NCBI GenBank assembly: GCA_002104895.1
Contig: MCFG01000142.1
Span: 132,501 to 142,500, forward strand
Length of the DNA: 10,000 nt
Reading direction: 5' to 3'
Origin: Anaeromyces robustus
Taxonomy: Eukaryota; Neocallimastigomycota; Neocallimastigomycetes; Neocallimastigales; Neocallimastigaceae
Shown here piece after piece: positions 6,717-10,000 of this stretch (within the stretch, counting starts at the first letter, position 1; every line of letters starts with the position of its first letter). The position numbers and the translations under genes are program-made. The notes beneath the pieces are model-generated. The model made no database searches, was not told where the DNA came from, and worked only from the letters and a program-made list of their open reading frames with translations.

Positions 6717-7372
6717 TGATATGGATCCATTATGGCTACTAATTAGGCTCAGTTCTACCTGCTTCTATTATTATGTTGGTTGTCTCTGGTTCAAACCTTA
6801 CTCTTTACCTTTCGGAATAATATTATTTATTTAATTAATAATAAATATATTCACTCAATTATTAGATAATAATTTACTTAAATTAATAATATGTATTCAT
6901 TGAAATAAATTTATTTAAATATTAATTTATTATTCACTTAATTAATATAATAATTTATCTAGTTCTTAATATTATATTTATTTAATTAAAATAATAATTA
7001 AATAATTATATAATTCTTATTTTAAATAATTTGCCCAATCATGTAATAATTTAGAATAGATTTTTGAATATATAAATTCATGTATTTTATTTTATTTGAC
7101 TCTTTGAGTCGATATTAACAATCAATTAATAATAAATAAAATATAAATATCAACCATAAATAAATGAACAAATATATATTATATAAATGAATCTACTAAT
7201 TAATTAAGTGAATAATCAATAGTGTTATAAATAATTTAATATATTATATTATTATTTATTATTAATTTCCTACAATAACCTAGTGGTCACTCCAAATCTT
7301 TACAACTAACTAAAATTGACCATTAAAATAAACAAATAAAATATTAAATTAATCTTATAGAAAGATTAATTT
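6717..7372 (+). other. Copia 3' untranslated region between pol stop and polypurine tract
   Basis: About 655 bp with no open frame of note separate the end of RNase H from the polypurine tract, which is long for copia. It starts with a 10-bp palindrome ATGGATCCAT (6721-6730). A less AT-rich tRNA-like stretch follows (6745-6798), then AT-rich filler and a small GACTC-TTT-GAGTC hairpin (7098-7110). At 7278-7288 is TAACCTAGTGG, an A-box-like motif without a matching B box. A small inserted element in this region is possible but no clear boundaries were found. Confidence 0.7.
6745..6798 (+). promoter_or_regulatory. Weak tRNA-like A/B box pair in the copia 3' UTR
   Basis: AGGCTCAGTT at 6745-6754 resembles a tRNA D-arm A box (compare TAGCTCAGTTGG) with two mismatches. 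GGTTCAAACCT at 6788-6798 fits the B-box core GWTCRANNC. The spacing (43) is nearly the same as in the solo LTR (44). Stems do not pair as in a tRNA and no TTTT follows closely. It may be a decayed SINE head or coincidence. Confidence 0.3.
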
Positions 7373-7374
7373 AA
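7344..7374 (+). other. 13-bp hairpin touching the polypurine tract
   Basis: TTAAATTAATCTT (7344-7356) and AAGATTAATTTAA (7362-7374) are perfect inverted copies around a five-base loop. The right arm overlaps the first two bases of the polypurine tract. In the genomic RNA this would place the plus-strand primer at the foot of a stem. Any role in primer selection is conjecture. Confidence 0.65.
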
Positions 7375-7381
7375 GGAGGAA
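7373..7381 (+). other. Polypurine tract (plus-strand primer)
   Basis: AAGGAGGAA lies directly before TGTCAGAATA. An 8-12 base purine run touching the TG of the 3' LTR is the plus-strand priming site of LTR retrotransposons. Position, sequence and strand all agree with the copia body upstream. Confidence 0.85.
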
Positions 7382-7598
7382 TGTCAGAATAATATTTATT
7401 GTGTTTATCATAACATAATTAACTTATATTATTTATATAAATAAATAACCCCTTAATATTATTGTATCAACCAATAGAAATAATATTTAATCTTTTATTA
7501 AATATAAATAGGAAATAAATTCTCTATTTATTCTTTTGATTAAAAAAAGAAAGATAATATGTAGTAAATTATTATAAAATATAATAAAGTATCTTAAC
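7382..7598 (+). mobile_element. Copia 3' LTR (right end uncertain)
   Basis: The left edge is set by the polypurine tract and the TGTCAG start. A CCAAT motif (7471-7475) and a TATA box (7503-7512) in ordinary promoter spacing mark the U3/R part. A TGT...ACA pairing suggests an end at CTTAACA near 7592-7598, giving about 217 bp, but no 5' LTR copy or target duplication is available to confirm it. The sequence then dissolves into AT-rich repeats. The left edge is firm and the right edge is a guess. Confidence 0.65.
7471..7512 (+). promoter_or_regulatory. CCAAT and TATA boxes of the copia LTR
   Basis: CCAAT at 7471-7475 precedes TATAAATAGG at 7503-7512 by about 28 bases. Both lie in the 3' LTR where the U3 promoter belongs. 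In a 3' LTR it could drive transcription into downstream DNA. Confidence 0.5.
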
Positions 7599-7635
7599 AT
7601 AAAATAATAAATATTTATATATTAATTTTGAAAAT

Positions 7636-7770
7636 AAGTAAATAATTAATAAGAATATAATATTAATAAATAATAATAATAAGTAAATAATTAATAAGAA
7701 TATAATTATAATAATTAATAATAATAAGTAAATAAATTAATAAGAATATAATAATAATAAATAATAATAA
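7636..7770 (+). repeat. 45-bp tandem repeat, three units
   Basis: Units beginning AAGTAAATAA start at 7636, 7681 and 7726, a period of exactly 45. Each holds the core TTAATAAGAATATAAT followed by an AAT-rich filler. The third unit degenerates into AAT microsatellite after about 7760. Twenty-four bases of the third unit (7726-7749) recur exactly at 9476-9499, so the module also exists in the distal repeat field. Confidence 0.85.
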
Positions 7771-7844
7771 TATTTAATAATAATAATAATTAATAATAAA
7801 TAATAATGATAAAAGTTTCATCCGATTTTCTTTTTTTTCTTCCA

Positions 7845-8015
7845 ATAAATAAATTTATTATAAATAAATAAATAAATTTATTATAAATAAATAAATAAAT
7901 TTATTATAAATAAATAAATAAATTTATTATAAATAAATTTATTATAAATAAATAAATAATTTTATTATAAATAAATAAATAATTTTATTATAAATAAATA
8001 AATAAATAAATAAAT
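7845..8015 (+). repeat. 23-bp tandem repeat, about seven units
   Basis: TTTATTATAAATAAAT-type units recur with TTTATTATA at 7854, 7877, 7900, 7923, 7938, 7961 and 7984. Steps are 23 bases except one of 15, which looks like an internal deletion of eight. The last units carry an extra T, a shared variant showing ordered duplication. This is a minisatellite with no visible function. Confidence 0.9.
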
Positions 8016-8059
8016 TTAATGATAATTATAATTCCAATTAAAATTAATTTAATCTTCCT

Positions 8060-8102
8060 TTTTTATTTTTATTTTATTCTATTCTATTTTATTTTATTTT
8101 TA
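8060..8102 (+). repeat. TTTTA/TTCTA pentamer repeat
   Basis: A run of TTTTA and TTCTA units fills this stretch. A reverse-complement counterpart (TAAAA/TAGAA units) lies at about 9141-9173. The pair therefore flanks roughly 1.1 kb in inverted orientation. Low complexity makes common origin uncertain. Confidence 0.6.
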
Positions 8103-8295
8103 TATAATTCATTACATGTTTTATTTCACTATTTATTTTATTTATAAATAGGAATTCTAGGTTATGACTTTCCAATCATTAATCTTTATTTACTTAATTC
8201 TTATTTTTAATTTTTTATTTTTAATTTTTTAATTTTTTATTTTTATTTTTATTATTAATTGAAAATTTTTATTTCCATAAATAATATAAAGTTAC

Positions 8296-8326
<31 letters not shown>

Positions 8327-8589
8327 AATTTTTATCATTTTAAATTTAACAATAAAATTATAAAAAAAAATCTTTTTAATTTTTATATTATTATTATTCA
8401 TATTATTTTTAACTTTCTTTTTTTAAAAAATTTTATTTAATAGAATACTATATATTCATTATTATCATTTAATAAATTGTTTAAGTAATATATTATTGTA
8501 TTATATATAAAATAAATTAATAAAATAATATAATGTGTTTTTATTTTTATTATTATTTATTATTATTGGTTTATATATATAAAAAAAAC
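8103..8589. other. AT-rich non-coding stretch with 29-A run
   Basis: No open frame of note is present. A TATAAATAGG decamer at 8143-8152 matches the TATA boxes of both LTRs. TTTTTATTTTTAA-type low-complexity sequence and a run of 29 A at 8296-8324 follow. The A run could be the tail of an old retrotransposed copy, but no recognisable body lies upstream, and this genome has many homopolymers. Confidence 0.6.
8296..8324 (+). repeat. Poly-A run of 29 bases
   Basis: This is the longest homopolymer in the window, bounded by GTTAC on the left and GGAATTTTTA on the right. Its exact length may be affected by sequencing error. Confidence 0.85.
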
Positions 8590-8690
8590 ATAGGTTTATG
8601 AAAATGTAATTCGTAGACAGGCTGAACATGTGATATAAAGCGTAGCAACTCGTAGTATGGAGAAACTAGTCGATAATGAAATGAAAATTC
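8590..8690. other. Small less AT-rich island, unknown function
   Basis: About 100 bases stand out by having far more G and C than the DNA on both sides. They include three CGTAG copies (8612, 8641, 8651), AGACAGGCTGAACATG and ATGGAGAAACTAGTCG. On the plus strand all three frames close quickly. On the minus strand one frame stays open for about 40 codons (peptide includes RLVSPYYELLRFISHVQPVY) without a good start, ending in TAA inside the AT sequence. It may be a small non-coding RNA, an exon remnant or a fragment of a mobile element. I recognise no family. Confidence 0.4.
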
Positions 8691-8844
8691 ATTAATATAT
8701 TATTGTATAAATAAAATTTAATTATTTATTTATTATTTAAGTATTATTCATTCACTTATATTTATTATTTATTATAATTTTTTTTCTAATTTTTTTTTAA
8801 TTTTTCTAATCCTTTTTTATATACATAATAAAAATTTAACGTTT

Positions 8845-8870
8845 GAAATTGAATTTTGAAATTGAATTTT
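8845..8870 (+). repeat. Two tandem 13-bp copies
   Basis: GAAATTGAATTTT occurs twice back to back (8845-8857 and 8858-8870). It is followed by CAAATTTCAA, which is complementary to the start of the block, so the region can also form a short hairpin. No gene is near. Confidence 0.75.
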
Positions 8871-8904
8871 CAAATTTCAAAAAAAAAAACTTTAATTTTA
8901 TGGA

Positions 8905-9135
8905 AAAATTCCACTTTTTTCTTTAATTTTTTTTTTTTTTTAAAACTATAAAATTTCAAAAATTTCCGAATAAAAATTTATTTTCTTCTAAAAGTGGTTT
9001 TTATTTTTAAGTTTTAAAGGTTATTAACTTTTTTTTTCTAAAAAATTAAAAATTAAAAGTCCACTTTTTTAAAAAAAAAATAGTTAATAACCTTTAAAAC
9101 TTAAAAATTAAAAGTGGACTTTTAATTTTTAATTA
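8905..9135. repeat. Foldback region with nested inverted repeats
   Basis: The 27-base arms at 9003-9029 and 9082-9108 are perfect inverted copies around a 52-base spacer whose ends (T7 against A7) extend the pairing. The right arm runs into a second near-perfect palindrome, 9101-9132, with 15-base arms around GG. The motif AAAAGTGG or its complement CCACTTTT recurs at 8911, 8990, 9055 and 9110 in alternating orientation. The size and structure fit a small foldback or MITE-like element. No transposase and no clear target duplication was seen, so the class is open. Confidence 0.65.
9101..9132. repeat. Near-perfect 32-bp palindrome
   Basis: TTAAAAATTAAAAGT (9101-9115) and ACTTTTAATTTTTAA (9118-9132) are exact inverted copies separated only by GG. 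It overlaps the right arm of the larger foldback, so two alternative folds compete for the same bases. Confidence 0.8.
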
Positions 9136-9179
9136 TATTTATAAAATAAAATAGAATAAAATAGAATAAAATAATTAAC

Positions 9180-9900
9180 AAAATTACAAACCCTAATAAT
9201 AATCAAAATAAATATTATTTACATAATTGAAATAAATAAATAAAAATTAAGTAAATCAACACAATAGGCAGAATAATAATAATAATAATAAAAATAATAA
9301 ATAATAATAATAATAATAAAAATAATAAATAATAATTAAATAATAAATAATAACAGTAATAATAAATAATAAATAAATAAATAAATAAAAATTAAGTGAA
9401 TCAACACAACAGACGGAATAATTAATAATAATAATAATAATAATAAATAATTAAATAAATAGATAAATAAATAAAAAGTAAATAAATTAATAAGAATATG
9501 ATAATAACTAATAATAAGAATATAATAATAATAACTAATAATAATAACTAATAATAATAACTAATAATAACTAATAATAATAAAAATACTTAATAATAAT
9601 AATAATAATAAATAATTAAATAATTAAATAAATAGATAAATAAATAATAAGTAAATAAATTAATAATAATAGTTAATAAATAATAATAATAATAATAATA
9701 ATAATTATAATAAATAGTTAATAATAATAATAATAAATAAATAATGAATAAATAAATAAATAAAAATTAAGTAAATCAACACAACGGACAGAATAATTAA
9801 TAATAATAATAAATAATTAAATAAATAATAAATAATAAATAATAAATAATAAATAATAAATAATAAATAATAAATAATACATAATAAATAAATAATATTA
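9180..9900 (+). repeat. AAT/AAAT minisatellite field with shared modules
   Basis: About 720 bp are built of AAT and AAAT units with embedded, less simple modules. The module AATTAAGTRAATCAACACAA followed by a G/C-containing tail and GAATAAT occurs at about 9245, 9389 and 9765. The module AAGTAAATAAATTAATA occurs at 9476 and 9649 and is shared with the 45-bp repeat at 7636-7770. A block with AATAGATAAATAAATAA is also duplicated (about 9446 and 9610). These repeats of repeats point to slippage plus unequal exchange. No gene is visible. Confidence 0.85.
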
Positions 9901-10000
9901 AATAATAATTAAATTATTATTTATATATTTTATTTTTTTATTTATAGATAGATGCAAAGTATTTTTATAAATAACTGTAATTATATAAAGTATATAATAA
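9901..10000. other. AT-rich window end, nothing recognised
   Basis: After the repeats the sequence stays AT-rich. TTTTTTTATTTATAG at 9934-9948 looks like a splice acceptor, but it is a common pattern here and the window ends before any exon could be tested. Confidence 0.4.

Larger units (their letters stand above)
2315..7598 (+). mobile_element. Ty1/copia LTR retrotransposon, 5'-truncated, interrupted
   Basis: The gag, protease, integrase, reverse transcriptase, RNase H order (integrase before RT) defines the Ty1/copia class. Surviving parts are the gag C-terminus, zinc knuckle, protease, integrase, RT, RNase H, a long 3' untranslated region, a polypurine tract and a 3' LTR. The 5' LTR, primer-binding site and N-terminal half of gag are absent or unrecognisable. 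The body is broken by a nested 705-bp solo LTR and two +1 frameshifts, so the element is not autonomous as assembled. The right end is uncertain: 7598 is the best TG...CA candidate, but with no intact 5' LTR to compare against, the LTR could run further into the AT repeats. Confidence 0.93.

Noticed and set aside
9271-9890. CRISPR-like or telomeric array
   Set aside because: The repeats are AAT/AAAT microsatellites without unique spacers of constant size, and there is no G-rich telomere unit.
9934-9948. Splice acceptor of a following gene
   Set aside because: A pyrimidine run with TAG is common in this sequence, and the window ends before an exon can be judged.

Overview
The window is extremely AT-rich eukaryotic DNA: A/T homopolymers of 15-29 bases, AAT/ATT and AAAT microsatellites, and AT palindromes almost everywhere outside one block. 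I see no intact host gene. The recognisable coding matter is one decayed Ty1/copia (Pseudoviridae-type) retrotransposon on the + strand, with a second, unrelated LTR nested inside it. The base composition, Asn/Lys/Ile-rich protein, homopolymers and trinucleotide repeats fit an anaerobic gut fungus (Neocallimastigomycota) best. That is an inference from style; a dictyostelid or another AT-rich fungus or protist cannot be excluded.

Layout. 1-2110: AT-rich non-coding DNA with homopolymers, several perfect palindromes and one weak coding-like stretch (847-1019). 2111-2314: transition with an LTR-like TGTTAGAATA start and two hairpins; any 5' LTR, primer-binding site and N-terminal gag of the copia element are not recognisable here. 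2315-6716: gag-pol in pieces, namely gag C-terminus, CCHC zinc knuckle and protease (2315-3136); a 705-bp solo LTR (3137-3841) flanked by a perfect 5-bp target duplication ATAAT; integrase HHCC (3847-4104); a frameshift; integrase core, Asn-rich spacer, reverse transcriptase and most of RNase H (to 6466); a second frameshift; and the RNase H end (6462-6716). 6717-7381: long 3' untranslated region ending in a hairpin and polypurine tract. 7382 to about 7598: 3' LTR. 7599-10000: tandem repeats with periods of 45 and 23 bp, a 29-A run, a small less AT-rich island (8590-8690), a foldback structure (9003-9132) and a long AAT/AAAT minisatellite field (9180-9900).

History. A copia element inserted and lost its 5' end. 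A second LTR element then inserted into the protease-integrase region of its gag-pol, and recombination between that element's LTRs left a solo LTR. Counting 710 bp out (LTR plus one TSD copy) brings the two flanking copia reading frames exactly into register, which supports the boundaries and suggests the target was still an open frame at insertion. Both other lesions are +1 shifts next to homopolymer runs.

The most unusual observation is a well-matched RNA polymerase III A box and B box, spaced as in a tRNA gene, inside the 5' part of the solo LTR, with a weaker similar pair in the copia 3' UTR. I found no CRISPR array, no intact tRNA or rRNA gene, and no evidence of a new multi-gene system.
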